DNA from: an uncultured Desulfobacterales bacterium
GTDB lineage: Bacteria > Desulfobacterota > Desulfobacteria > Desulfobacterales > SpSt-501
Direction: 5' to 3'
DNA: 64,000 bases
NCBI GenBank assembly: GCA_938048455.1
Contig: CALIUY010000016.1
Coordinates: 140,796-204,795 of the forward strand
Part shown: positions 35,828 to 47,646 of the stretch, one piece after another
How positions within the stretch are numbered: position 1 is the first letter of the stretch
Layout: every line of letters starts with the position of its first letter
Made by a program: the position numbers and the translations under genes
The notes under the pieces: generated by a model
What the model saw: only the letters and a program-made list of their open reading frames with translations
What the model was told of the DNA's origin: nothing
The model's database searches: none

Positions 35828-36487
35828 CTGAAAAAGCCCGCGGGGATCGGCGCCGAGGAGCCCGGCGCGGAAGCTTCGCTCATCGACGGGGGAAAGCCGC
35901 TGTTCCATCCGGGCATCGATCAACCGCACCCTGCGGATTTGGTCCGTCCGACGGGCGATCTCCTCCATCGCCGCATCGTTCTCCGTCCAGTGCAATCGAT
36001 CGAAGCCCGTGAGCGCCAGCGGCCCGGTATAGCCCCGAAGCGTCTTTTCGCGCGCCACGTTGTAATAGAACTCGAAGTAGGACATCGCGAGCTCGCGCAG
36101 GCTGCGGTAGACGGGCTCGCGATAGCGCAGGCCGACGAAATTCGACTTGGCGACCGCACCCCAGCATCCTTCGACTTGGAACAGCGCCAGCAGGTGCTCG
36201 TCGTCGCGCCCATCGGCGAACAGATCGAGAATCCGGGGCGGATGGCCGATCCGTCGCAACGCGGCGGCGGCGAAGACCGCACCGTCGAAGCAGTGGGCGG
36301 TTCGGTCGCGCAGAACGCGCCGCGGAGAGCGGTAGAAATCGTCCGTGCTGTAGGGGAGCGTATCGAGAAAGCGCTGCACGGCCGCGGGGGAATCGAGCCG
36401 AAACCCCAGGCGGCGCTCGGCGGCGGAGAGCTCCCGCTGGAAATCGTCCCCGGCGGCGCTGGAGCGGGGAGAGTCGTTTCGTTTCAT
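35822..36487 (-). CDS. Transglutaminase-like cysteine protease-fold protein
   Basis: The track ORF of 349 aa begins with noise from the neighbouring gene. ATG 36487 gives 221 aa, overlapping the upstream stop by 4 nt. The segment RVLRDRTAHCFDGAVFAAAA (~70) holds the likely catalytic Cys, and DGRDDEHLLALFQVEGCW (~100) the His region, as in transglutaminase-like enzymes. There is no signal peptide. LHWTENDAAMEEIARRTDQI and the rest have no known motif. The function may be proteolytic, amide-forming or lost. It is co-translated with a putative outer-membrane barrel. Confidence 0.72.
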   Translation of the reverse strand: MKRNDSPRSSAAGDDFQRELSAAERRLGFRLDSPAAVQRFLDTLPYSTDDFYRSPRRVLRDRTAHCFDGAVFAAAALRRIGHPPRILDLFADGRDDEHLLALFQVEGCWGAVAKSNFVGLRYREPVYRSLRELAMSYFEFYYNVAREKTLRGYTGPLALTGFDRLHWTENDAAMEEIARRTDQIRRVRLIDARMEQRLSPVDERSFRAGLLGADPRGLFQP

Positions 36488-37092
36488 GGGCCCCCCGTCC
36501 AGCCGTCGATGTCGAGGCGGAAACTGAAGGTCCAAACCCCCAGCGGGGTGATCCCGAGATCGAATCCCAGACGCTTCCAGGAAAAGCCGGCGAACGCGGC
36601 GATGAAGGCCGTCACCCCCCCGATGTTCGGAAGCTCCGGGTCGTAGCCGCTCATGAGCCCCGCCTTGTAGCCGAGGTCGAAGCGCAGATCTTGGGCCAGG
36701 TCGCGGGAGTAAACCTCGCGGGCCAGACCTCCGAAAAAGGAGCGGCGGTGGTGGCTGTTGATGAAGGTCCCCGCGGTCCATCCGGCGAGCTGCAGGCCGA
36801 GGATGTGATTCTCCTCGTTGTTCTTTCCTTTCCCCAGCAGTTCGCCGCTTCCGTCCATGTGCAGGCTCCACATGCCGAGGAGCAGCGCATCGCGCGCCGA
36901 GCGTCCCCAGAGCACACGGAGCATCCCGGGTGCATCGTCCCCTCGCTCCGCCTGCGGTTCCTCGCTGGACCCGGGTTCTCCGAAAGGTCGGTCACTGCCG
37001 CAGAGCGCTTGCGGCGGATGGAGCGCCGCCGCGGCCAGGAGCAACAAGGCGATCATCGAAGAGCGAAGGCTTACGGCCGATCTTCGCGGCAT
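36484..37092 (-). CDS. Putative outer-membrane beta-barrel protein, PagP-like?
   Basis: 202 aa with a clear signal peptide (SMIALLLLAAAALHPPQALC). The mature part has alternating strands rich in Gly and aromatic residues: LLLGMWSLHMDGSGELLG, LGLQLAGWTAGTFINSHHRR and FIAAFAGFSWKRLGFDLGIT, then VWTFSFRLDIDGW at the end. Such a small eight-stranded-looking barrel could resemble lipid A palmitoyltransferase PagP, but I cannot align the catalytic His/Ser with certainty. It lies between the cupin and the transglutaminase-like gene, overlapping both ends by 1-4 nt. Confidence 0.6.
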   Translation of the reverse strand: MPRRSAVSLRSSMIALLLLAAAALHPPQALCGSDRPFGEPGSSEEPQAERGDDAPGMLRVLWGRSARDALLLGMWSLHMDGSGELLGKGKNNEENHILGLQLAGWTAGTFINSHHRRSFFGGLAREVYSRDLAQDLRFDLGYKAGLMSGYDPELPNIGGVTAFIAAFAGFSWKRLGFDLGITPLGVWTFSFRLDIDGWTGGP

Positions 37093-37421
37093 CAGTCCAC
37101 GATGAAGAGCCGGCAGCCCGAGCGCGTGCGGGATCGGTGCGGTTCTTCTCCGTCGGCGACCTGGTAGCTCATGCCCGGGCCGAGCCGAAATCGCCGGCCG
37201 TCGGCAAGCTCGGTTTCCAGCTCTCCTTCAAGGACCAACAGAACGTGCCCTTTCGTGCACCAGTGATCGGCCTCGTATCCCGGGGAATAATCAACCATGC
37301 GCACGCGGATCTCCCCGAACTGTCGCGTTCTCCAAAGGGCCTCACCGTTCAGACCGGGGTGAAGGGTCGGCTCGATCTTCATCCAATCCACCGTCTGAAA
37401 AGGGATCGCTTGCATCTTCAC
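37092..37421 (-). CDS. DHCW-motif cupin protein
   Basis: 109 aa, a single cupin barrel. YEADHWCTKGHVLLVLEGEL contains the family's DHxC-type motif in place of the usual first metal motif, and LGPGMSYQVADGEEPHRSRT is the second half, with a His that could bind metal. It is cytosolic. The role is unknown; such cupins often bind small ligands. It is the first gene of a compact three-gene unit: the stop shares one base with the next start. Confidence 0.8.
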   Translation of the reverse strand: MKMQAIPFQTVDWMKIEPTLHPGLNGEALWRTRQFGEIRVRMVDYSPGYEADHWCTKGHVLLVLEGELETELADGRRFRLGPGMSYQVADGEEPHRSRTRSGCRLFIVD

Positions 37422-37558
37422 GTCGGCACCCCCCCGCGGGGCATGAAGTTGATCCGTCTATAGAGCAGAACCCTCTCTTTGAAAAGCGTTGTCTTGGAGC
37501 GGCCGCCGGGCTTGCCAGGAGCCCGATTCGGAAATAAGCTGTTCGCGTAAATGCAACG

Positions 37559-37577
37559 CGGGCCGCCCTTCGGCCCG
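37559..37577 (+). promoter_or_regulatory. Stem-loop abutting the nadE ribosome binding site
   Basis: CGGGCCG (37559-37565), loop CCCTT, CGGCCCG (37571-37577) is a perfect 7-bp GC stem directly followed by GAGGAAGG and, 6 nt later, the nadE ATG. It may position or modulate ribosome entry. No riboswitch-like structure is evident further upstream. Confidence 0.4.
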
Positions 37578-37591
37578 GAGGAAGGCACAGG

Positions 37592-38473
37592 ATGGAACCC
37601 ATTCGCCTGCCGCGGATGGACTGCGCCCGGGTGTGCCGGGAGATCGGCGACTTCGTTCTCGAGCGCGTCCGGCGCACGAAAAGCTCAGGATGCGTGATCG
37701 GCCTTTCCGGGGGCGTGGACTCGAGCACCACCGCCGCTCTGATCCGGCGTGCCTTCGAGCGCCCGGAGGGGCGGGGGTTGGAACTCGTGGGCTATGTTCT
37801 GCCTACCCGCCTCAACCGTGAAGAAGACGCGCGCGACGCCGTCGAGGTGGCGGAGCTGCTCGGGCTGCGGCATGAAATCGTGCCGCTGGAGATGGCGGTG
37901 GAGGGATTCCGCTCGACCAACCCCGAGGCCTTCGCCGTTCCTTTTCATCTCGGAAACCTGATCAGCCGAGTGCGCGCCAACGTGCTCTCGACCAAAGCGG
38001 CGACCGAAAACAAACTCGTCGCCGGAACCGGGAATCGGGACGAGGATTTCGGTATCGGCTACTACACGCTCTTCGGCGACGGGGCGGTCCACATGAGCCC
38101 GATCGGAGGTTTGAGCAAGCGTCTGGTGCGCGAAATGGGAAGGTTTCTCGGTCTTCCGGAACGGATCGTCCAGCGCGTGCCGACGGCGGGGCTGGAGCCG
38201 GAGCAGACCGACTTCAAGGATCTGGGCTATGACTACGATCTGGTCGAGTTGGTTGTGGAAGGCTTTCGCCAGGGAATTCAAAAGTTAAGCGAACACCCGC
38301 AGGTGCGGCCGCTCGCCGAGGAACAAATCGCCTCCTACCGCGAACGATTCGGAACTGAAAAATTTACGAATGTCGCCGCCCTGGTCGAGGACATTCTGCG
38401 GCGCCATGAAGCGGCGCGCGGCAAGCTCGAAATCCTTCATCCGCCAGCTCCGGAAATCACGCTCGCCTACTGA
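37592..38473 (+). CDS. nadE: NAD+ synthase (ammonia-dependent type)
   Basis: Amidates deamido-NAD to NAD, the last step of NAD synthesis. It is 293 aa with no N-terminal nitrilase domain, so it should use ammonia directly. The PP-loop is VIGLSGGVDSSTTAALIRRA (~38). Other hallmarks are RVRANVLSTKAATENKLVAG, TGNRDEDFGIGYYTLFGDGA, VHMSPIGGLSKRLVREMGRF and RVPTAGLEPEQTDFKDLGYD. It starts after GAGGAAGG. It is monocistronic: divergent from the cupin operon and convergent with gyrB. Confidence 0.94.
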   Translation: MEPIRLPRMDCARVCREIGDFVLERVRRTKSSGCVIGLSGGVDSSTTAALIRRAFERPEGRGLELVGYVLPTRLNREEDARDAVEVAELLGLRHEIVPLEMAVEGFRSTNPEAFAVPFHLGNLISRVRANVLSTKAATENKLVAGTGNRDEDFGIGYYTLFGDGAVHMSPIGGLSKRLVREMGRFLGLPERIVQRVPTAGLEPEQTDFKDLGYDYDLVELVVEGFRQGIQKLSEHPQVRPLAEEQIASYRERFGTEKFTNVAALVEDILRRHEAARGKLEILHPPAPEITLAY

Positions 38474-38527
38474 TGCCTGCCCGAGGCTGAACCCCGCAAT
38501 CCGCCTCCGAGCCGGAGCCGCGGCGCA

Positions 38528-42123
<3,596 letters not shown>

Positions 42124-42193
42124 TGTTGTTCTCCCGAATTTAAGATAAAGACTGATAAGGACTGTTGAAAAGTTGAAAACTGTTTTAAAATTA

Positions 42194-42206
42194 TGAAATA
42201 ATTATA
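42194..42206 (-). promoter_or_regulatory. Predicted -10 box for dnaN-gyrB transcription
   Basis: On the minus strand a perfect TATAAT (42206-42201) lies in a very AT-rich tract ~80 nt before dnaN. I see no good -35 at the right distance. The element is given as the most likely promoter core of the dnaN-gyrB pair. Confidence 0.35.
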
Positions 42207-42280
42207 AAAAACATATACTTCGGCCGTGCGGAAATCCGGAGATTGTAAAGCGCTGAAGTCCATTTTTAATCCATCACCGC

Positions 42281-42838
42281 TTAAGTGTTCATAACGCCTC
42301 TTTTCTTGGCCCCCTCATCGAGCATCCATTTGCGCATGGAAGAAAGGTGCACATTTTTCCATTTAGCGGAAATTCTTTCGGAAATATACAATGAGAAAAT
42401 ATTATCAAAAAAATCAATTACTTTTGATATATGGTCGATACGCTCGAGAAAGGAGCTCTCCAGTTCTTCAGGCGAGGCGAAAGCGGAGGCCGAGGGAATC
42501 TTGATTCCGCAGAGATTCAGGTTTTCCCCCTTGACCGTCAGACGGTACTCTTTTTCCGCTGTGCGCAGCAGCAGTGCAATCTCGCTTACCCAGGCTCCTT
42601 TGCGCAGCGCCAGTTTCGCTTCTTCCAGACCGGCATGATCCCCTTTGATGGTGATTTTCTCTTTGGATTGACCGGTCCGGTTTTCGATCACCAGGCGATC
42701 GCCGATCTCGACAGCGAGGATCTCGGGATGAAGCGCGCACAGCGCCGCCGCACGGGTTTCGATCCCCTGCCAGAGCCAGGTCAGAAATTCATCCCCCAGA
42801 AATCGATACCGGTGATAGGCGACGGTGAGATCAAGCAT
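42281..42838 (-). CDS. RdgC C-terminal-like protein (second part of a split RdgC?)
   Basis: Start ATG 42838 (185 aa), 14 nt after the stop of the preceding ORF and behind GAGGG; the track uses 42913, overlapping that ORF by 61 nt. MLDLTVAYHRYRFLGDEFLT begins it. The stretch KEKITIKGDHAGLEEAKLAL, then RKGAWVSEIALLLRTAEKEY and RLTVKGENLNLCGIKIP, resembles the C-terminal half of E. coli RdgC ([20 protein letters not shown]...). The remainder is helical and charged. It could be a natural separate subunit or the back half of an rdgC gene with a frame change. Function on its own is unknown. Confidence 0.6.
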   Translation of the reverse strand: MLDLTVAYHRYRFLGDEFLTWLWQGIETRAAALCALHPEILAVEIGDRLVIENRTGQSKEKITIKGDHAGLEEAKLALRKGAWVSEIALLLRTAEKEYRLTVKGENLNLCGIKIPSASAFASPEELESSFLERIDHISKVIDFFDNIFSLYISERISAKWKNVHLSSMRKWMLDEGAKKRGVMNT

Positions 42839-42852
42839 CGCTTGTTGAACCC

Positions 42853-43461
42853 TCAAATTCGACTGGGGGTCAATGCGGCCAGCAAATCTTTTTCCTTGGC
42901 GCCGAGGCCGCATTGCAATTCCGCGGCGGTGTAAGGGATAATGCGGATCAGGGAAAGAGAAAAGGATCTTCGAAAAAGGCGCTCCAGCTCCTCGTTGGCG
43001 GTTTTTTGCACCGAAAAAAAGAAAAGTCCGGCCTGTTCATAATTCCAGACGAGATCATACACATGAGGGACCGGCGGGATCCTGGCGAGAAGGCTGGCGG
43101 TCACTTTTTCTTTAAGAGCCTGTTTTTCGTCCCGGGAAAGAAAACTGCGGCGCGTCTCCCGCAACCTTCGCCTGCTGGACAAAGTGAACTCCTTTTGAAA
43201 AAGGCTTGCCGGAATCGGTTTGCGATCGATTCGCAAGGAGAAGACGAAATGGTTCCCCAGAAGGAAGGAGTCGCCTTCAAAATCAGGTTGGAAAGGGCTG
43301 CCGAACGATGTCCAGCCCGAGCAGGATTCCGCGGGGTCATCCTCGATTTCGCGGATGGCATGGCGTTTGAGACCTTCGCGAACCGCCTCCGTGAGGTTGC
43401 CTGTGATCTTTCCTTCGACGCGATAGCGCACGACAGAAACACTCGAAGAAAAAAAGCCCAT
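42853..43461 (-). CDS. rdgC: RdgC-like recombination-associated protein (N-terminal part)
   Basis: RdgC forms a ring on DNA and limits RecA-driven recombination. I choose ATG 43461 (202 aa) because MGFFSSSVSVVRYRVEGKIT aligns with the RdgC opening, which is a short membrane-free strand pattern. SCSGWTSFGSPFQPDFEGDS, FVFSLRIDRKPIPASLFQKE, SRDEKQALKEKVTASLLARI and VWNYEQAGLFFFSVQKTANE follow the family pattern (GW.., ..ICxRxEEKILPSPVI, EKxxLKxEVxxxLLPRA, SAxKAEDxLxLLRKSLG). The C-terminal RdgC region is not here but in the next ORF. It is divergent from the PHP-UvrD gene across 80 bp. Confidence 0.68.
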   Translation of the reverse strand: MGFFSSSVSVVRYRVEGKITGNLTEAVREGLKRHAIREIEDDPAESCSGWTSFGSPFQPDFEGDSFLLGNHFVFSLRIDRKPIPASLFQKEFTLSSRRRLRETRRSFLSRDEKQALKEKVTASLLARIPPVPHVYDLVWNYEQAGLFFFSVQKTANEELERLFRRSFSLSLIRIIPYTAAELQCGLGAKEKDLLAALTPSRI

Positions 43462-43541
43462 CTTGCCGGCCTTTTGGAAAAGAATCGGACCCAAGGTTGC
43501 GGATTTAATTTTTTTCAATTACATAGCGAATTTAGCCGCCC

Positions 43542-46500
43542 ATGACAAGTCCCATCTACAGCCGGGAAATTCTTGCGGATCTTCATCTTCACTCGCGCTT
43601 TTCGCGGGCCACGGCCAAAGGTCTGTCCTTACCCGCATTGCATGCGGCGGCCCAGCTCAAAGGCCTTCAGCTTGTGGCCACCGGCGATGCCACGCATCCC
43701 ATGTGGTTCGCCGAGATCGAGTCCCAACTTCGACCGGCGGAAGCCGGACTATGGCGCCTCGATCCCTGCCTTGCAAATCAGCAAGAGGGGGTTTCCCCCT
43801 CGTGCCGGCAGGAGGTACGCTTTATCCTTTCCGCGGAAGTGTCGCTGATCTACAAAAAAGACGGCCGAACGCGAAAAAATCACCATCTCATTTATTTCCC
43901 GGACCTGGAAAGTCTTCGCGCCTTCAACCGCAGGCTGGAAAAAATCGGCAACATCCGCTCCGACGGTCGACCGATCCTCGGGCTGGATGCATGCGATCTG
44001 CTGGCGCTGCTGCTGGATACCTGCCCCGATGCCTTTCTTGTGCCAGCCCACATCTGGACTCCCTGGTTTTCGGTTCTCGGCTCCCAGTCGGGCTTCGATT
44101 CGCTCGAAGAGTGCTTCGGCGATTTGGTCGGCGAGATTTTCGCCGTGGAAACCGGCCTCTCCTCCGATCCCCCCATGAATCGGCGCGTCTCCTTCCTGGA
44201 CCGCGTCCGCCTGATCTCCAATTCCGACGCCCACTCGCCGGAAAACCTGGGCCGGGAGGCCAATCGCTTTTCCTTCGGCGCCGAGCCGACGTTTTTTGCC
44301 CTGCGGGATGCGCTGAAGGGAACGGGCCCGGGACGGTTCCGGGGAACCATCGAATTCTATCCGGAAGAGGGAAAATACCATTACGACGGGCACCGCAATT
44401 GCGGTGTGCGTTTCTCCCCTCAAGAGACGAGACGGCACGGCGGAATTTGCCCCCGTTGCGGCAAAAGCCTTACGGTCGGGGTGTTGCACCGCGTGGAGGC
44501 CCTGGCCGACCGTCCGGTTCCAACGGGTTCCGCGCCGAGGGATCATTCCTTTGAGAGCCTGATTCCGCTTGCCGACATTCTGGCCGAAATCTTCCAAAGT
44601 TCCAAAACGAGCCGCAAAGTCTCCGCGGCCCGACGCCGCGTGATTGACGCTCTTGGCCCTGAGCTCGCCGTGCTTCGAGAGCGAACGCCGGAGGAGATCC
44701 GCGCCTGTGGGGTGCCGCTTCTCGAGGAGGCGATCGCGCGCATGCGCCGTGGCGAGCTCGAAATCCTGCCCGGATGCGACGGCGAATACGGGAGGATTCG
44801 GATTTTTCGCGAGCAGGAACGCGCGATGCTTTGCGGACAGAAAGCGCTCTTCGCGGCGAACGCAGGCCGTGAGCCTCTGCACCGAAAGATCCGGGAATCT
44901 TCTGCGGAAAACGACGAGCAGCGCCGTCCCGCAGAGCCGCAGGAGACGCTTGCACAGGGACGATCGCTCACCGAAGAGCAGCGCCGGATCGTCGAATCGC
45001 GTGCCGGACGTCTTCTGATCATCGCCGGACCGGGGACCGGCAAGACCCATGTGCTGACGCTGCGCATCGCCCGGCGGATCGAGGAAGGAACCCCCCCGGC
45101 GCGCATTCTGGCGGTGACCTTCACCCGCAAGGCGGCCGAGGAGATGAGCAGCCGGCTCAGCGCGCGGCTGAAGTCGAAGACGGAGCTTCCCTGGGTGACC
45201 ACCTTTCACGGGTTCTGCCTGCGGCTGCTGAGCGAAGAAGGAGTCCTGACGGCAAGACGCCAGATCCTGCACGAGATCGAACAAGAAGCCCTGGTCGCCC
45301 GTGCGCTGCGGCTTGTGGAGCCGGCGCAAGGAAAGGAAAGGCTTCGGGCGATCGATCTGCGGGAGCGCATCATCGCCGCCAAACAGGCGCTTCTCTCTCC
45401 GGAGGAACTTCGCGCCACCCGCGCCGCGGAAGAAGGCGAAGCGCTTCGCTTCCGCGCCGTCTACGCCGTTTACCAAAGCTTGCTTGCTTCCCAAGGGCTC
45501 CTCGATCTCGAGGATCCGCTTTTTTTCGTCGCCCGTCGCTTGGAATCCGATGCCGACTGGCGCCGGAAATGCCGTTTGAGGTTCAGCGAAATCTACGTCG
45601 ACGAATACCAGGATCTCAATTTCGCCCAATACCGCATCCTGCGCCGCCTGGTTCCCAGCGAAGCCGGAGAACCGACGCTTGTGGCCATCGGCGATCCCGC
45701 CCAGGCGATCTACGGTTTTCGCGGTTCGGATCCTTCTTTTTTTCGTCGATTCCAAGAGGATTATCCCGATGCCGTGGTCTTGCCGCTGGAACACAACTTC
45801 CGCTCCCAGCCGGCGATCGTCAGAGCTTCTCGCCGTCTCATCGCTGCGGAAGACGATGAGCTCCGGAATCAGCCGGTGCAGACGGAGCTTGACCCCGGGG
45901 TCGTCCGGCTCCGGGAATGCGTCGATGAAGACGAGGAGGCGCGTTTCATTGCCCTTGAGATCCGCGCCGCCGTCGGCGCCACCGGTTTTCACGAGACGGC
46001 CGACCCCCTGTTCGGTCGGTCGGCGGTCGTCGCGGGCCGCTCTTACCAGGATTTCGCCGTCCTGACGCGCACGGCGGCGCTCTGGAAGCCGATCGCGCGC
46101 GAACTCGAGCGCCGCGGCATCCCTTTTCAGCGGGTCAACCGTCGCGAGTCGCTTCTCGGCGCCATGACCCTGCGGCTGGTCTCTTGGCTGCGGCTCGGCT
46201 TGGGCAAGGCGAGTCTCGAGGATTTGGCCGCGGCGGCCGAATTTCTCGATCCGTCGTTGCCGCCGGGGCGCCTTGCGGCCTTCATCGATTGGGCCTACGA
46301 AAAAAACCTGCGCCTCGAAAAAGCCTTCGAGGCGGCCGAACGCTTCCCCGTTCCCGGACTGAAGCCCCGGGAACAGCGCTTGTTGGTCGCCGCCGTTGCC
46401 AACCTGCGGCGCCTGCAGCGCATGGCGAAACAAAAGAAGGAAAAAGAGGCGATCTTCGATCTTCTGCAGGAGCGGTCGTTCGGGAAAAGCATCGCCCCGG

Positions 46501-46952
46501 AGCTGACGGCGGCCTGCAGAACGCTGGAAGAGACGCTTTCCTGCTTCCCGGAGGAAGCGGATGGGGAAATCCTCGAGCGGCTGGTGACGTCCTCCACCGA
46601 CGGTGATTTCTACCAGGCCGCCGCGCAACGGGTGGCCCTGATGACCCTCCATGGATCCAAGGGCCTCGAGTTTCCCGTCGTCTTCATCGCCGGCTGCGAG
46701 GAAGGCGTTCTCCCCTGGGAGGACGCCGGAGATGACGCAAGCCGCATCGAGGAGGAAAGGCGTCTGTTGTATGTCGGCCTGACGCGGGCCAAACAGAACC
46801 TGATCCTCACTTGGGCGCGCCGCAGGCTCCTCCACGGAAGCAGGCGGGAAAGAAGGCCGTCGCCCTTTCTTTCCCGCCTTGGCCTGCTGCCCGAGGCCGC
46901 GGCAGCAAGGCCGTTCCCGGTGGAACCGCGCCAGTTGGATCTGTTCCCATAA
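43542..46952 (+). CDS. PHP phosphoesterase - zinc ribbon - UvrD/Rep superfamily 1 helicase fusion
   Basis: 1136 aa. Residues ~8-270 are a PHP-type metal-dependent domain: LADLHLHSRFSRATAKGLSL, VATGDATHPMW, ILSAEVSLIYKKDG, FLVPAHIWTPWFSVLG and LISNSDAHSPENLGREANRF supply the His/Asp ligands. A zinc ribbon follows (HRNCGVRF, CPRCGKSLTVG, ~283-305). After a linker, ~475-1110 is a UvrD-type helicase: IIAGPGTGKTHVLTLRIARR (Walker A), AVTFTRKAAEEMSSRLSARL, IYVDEYQDLNFAQYRIL (Walker B), IGDPAQAIYGFRG, LEHNFRSQPAIV, TLHGSKGLEFPVVFIAGCEE and RRLLYVGLTRAKQNLIL. Both parts keep their catalytic residues. A role in DNA repair with RdgC and the clamp is likely but inferred. Confidence 0.9.
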   Translation: MTSPIYSREILADLHLHSRFSRATAKGLSLPALHAAAQLKGLQLVATGDATHPMWFAEIESQLRPAEAGLWRLDPCLANQQEGVSPSCRQEVRFILSAEVSLIYKKDGRTRKNHHLIYFPDLESLRAFNRRLEKIGNIRSDGRPILGLDACDLLALLLDTCPDAFLVPAHIWTPWFSVLGSQSGFDSLEECFGDLVGEIFAVETGLSSDPPMNRRVSFLDRVRLISNSDAHSPENLGREANRFSFGAEPTFFALRDALKGTGPGRFRGTIEFYPEEGKYHYDGHRNCGVRFSPQETRRHGGICPRCGKSLTVGVLHRVEALADRPVPTGSAPRDHSFESLIPLADILAEIFQSSKTSRKVSAARRRVIDALGPELAVLRERTPEEIRACGVPLLEEAIARMRRGELEILPGCDGEYGRIRIFREQERAMLCGQKALFAANAGREPLHRKIRESSAENDEQRRPAEPQETLAQGRSLTEEQRRIVESRAGRLLIIAGPGTGKTHVLTLRIARRIEEGTPPARILAVTFTRKAAEEMSSRLSARLKSKTELPWVTTFHGFCLRLLSEEGVLTARRQILHEIEQEALVARALRLVEPAQGKERLRAIDLRERIIAAKQALLSPEELRATRAAEEGEALRFRAVYAVYQSLLASQGLLDLEDPLFFVARRLESDADWRRKCRLRFSEIYVDEYQDLNFAQYRILRRLVPSEAGEPTLVAIGDPAQAIYGFRGSDPSFFRRFQEDYPDAVVLPLEHNFRSQPAIVRASRRLIAAEDDELRNQPVQTELDPGVVRLRECVDEDEEARFIALEIRAAVGATGFHETADPLFGRSAVVAGRSYQDFAVLTRTAALWKPIARELERRGIPFQRVNRRESLLGAMTLRLVSWLRLGLGKASLEDLAAAAEFLDPSLPPGRLAAFIDWAYEKNLRLEKAFEAAERFPVPGLKPREQRLLVAAVANLRRLQRMAKQKKEKEAIFDLLQERSFGKSIAPELTAACRTLEETLSCFPEEADGEILERLVTSSTDGDFYQAAAQRVALMTLHGSKGLEFPVVFIAGCEEGVLPWEDAGDDASRIEEERRLLYVGLTRAKQNLILTWARRRLLHGSRRERRPSPFLSRLGLLPEAAAARPFPVEPRQLDLFP

Positions 46953-47061
46953 CGCCGCCCCCCGAAAACACTCGCTTTTTCGTTCCCGGCTTGCTCCGCA
47001 GGCGGGATTGCTGGTAAAATGGTGGAGAAACCGAGGAGAGCCATCAGCGGGAAAAAGAGAG

Positions 47062-47637
47062 ATGACGGCGATCGGGATCGCGGCGCTGTTGATCTTCAGC
47101 CTTTGGGTTACGCCGCCAACGGCCGCAGCCGACATCTACCGCTACATCGACGAAAACGGGGTCATGCACTTCACCAACGCTCCGACTTCCCCCAAGTTCA
47201 AGCTCTTCATGCGCGAACGCCGGCAGTTCATCGCCCGGCTGGACGCCCACCACTTCGATCCCCTCATCAACGACGCCTCGCGCAAGTACGGCATCGAGGC
47301 TCCCTTGATCAAGGCCGTGATCAAGGCGGAGTCCGATTTCGACCCCAACGCCGTCTCCCGGAAAGGGGCCCGCGGCCTGATGCAGATCATGCCGATGAAT
47401 TTCCGCCTGCTCAACGTGGAAAACCCCTTCGATCCGCAACAGAACATCGAGGGAGGTGCGCGCTACCTGCGGGAGATGCTCGACCGTTACGGCGGGAACC
47501 TGGAGCTCGCGCTCGCCGCCTACAACGCCGGTCCCGGAGCCGTGGATCGCTTCGCCGGCATCCCCCCCTATCCCGAGACTACCGAGTACATCGATCGGGT
47601 CAAGAAGTACTTCCAAGCCTATACCCGCAATTCCTGA
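47062..47637 (+). CDS. Lytic transglycosylase (SLT, family 1) with DUF4124 N-terminus
   Basis: The track ORF starts far upstream; ATG 47062 gives 191 aa with a signal peptide (IGIAALLIFSLWVTPPTAAA). A short DUF4124 domain, DIYRYIDENGVMHFTNAPTS, leads into the SLT fold: LIKAVIKAESDFDPNAVSRK (catalytic Glu, ~94), GARGLMQIMPMNFRLLNVEN, NIEGGARYLREMLDRYGGNL and LALAAYNAGPGAVDRFAGIP. It cleaves the MurNAc-GlcNAc bond of peptidoglycan in the periplasm. It ends 9 nt from the convergent glgB. Confidence 0.92.
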   Translation: MTAIGIAALLIFSLWVTPPTAAADIYRYIDENGVMHFTNAPTSPKFKLFMRERRQFIARLDAHHFDPLINDASRKYGIEAPLIKAVIKAESDFDPNAVSRKGARGLMQIMPMNFRLLNVENPFDPQQNIEGGARYLREMLDRYGGNLELALAAYNAGPGAVDRFAGIPPYPETTEYIDRVKKYFQAYTRNS

Positions 47638-47646
47638 ACCTCCGTT

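Noticed and set aside
42124-42280. AT-rich region upstream of dnaN as a replication origin
   Set aside because: No TTATNCACA box is present; the closest match (TTATGAACA) has one mismatch and stands alone. A promoter explains the AT richness.
43749-47135. 1128-aa minus-strand ORF
   Set aside because: Shadow of the PHP-UvrD helicase; no recognisable domain and composition typical of antisense frames here.
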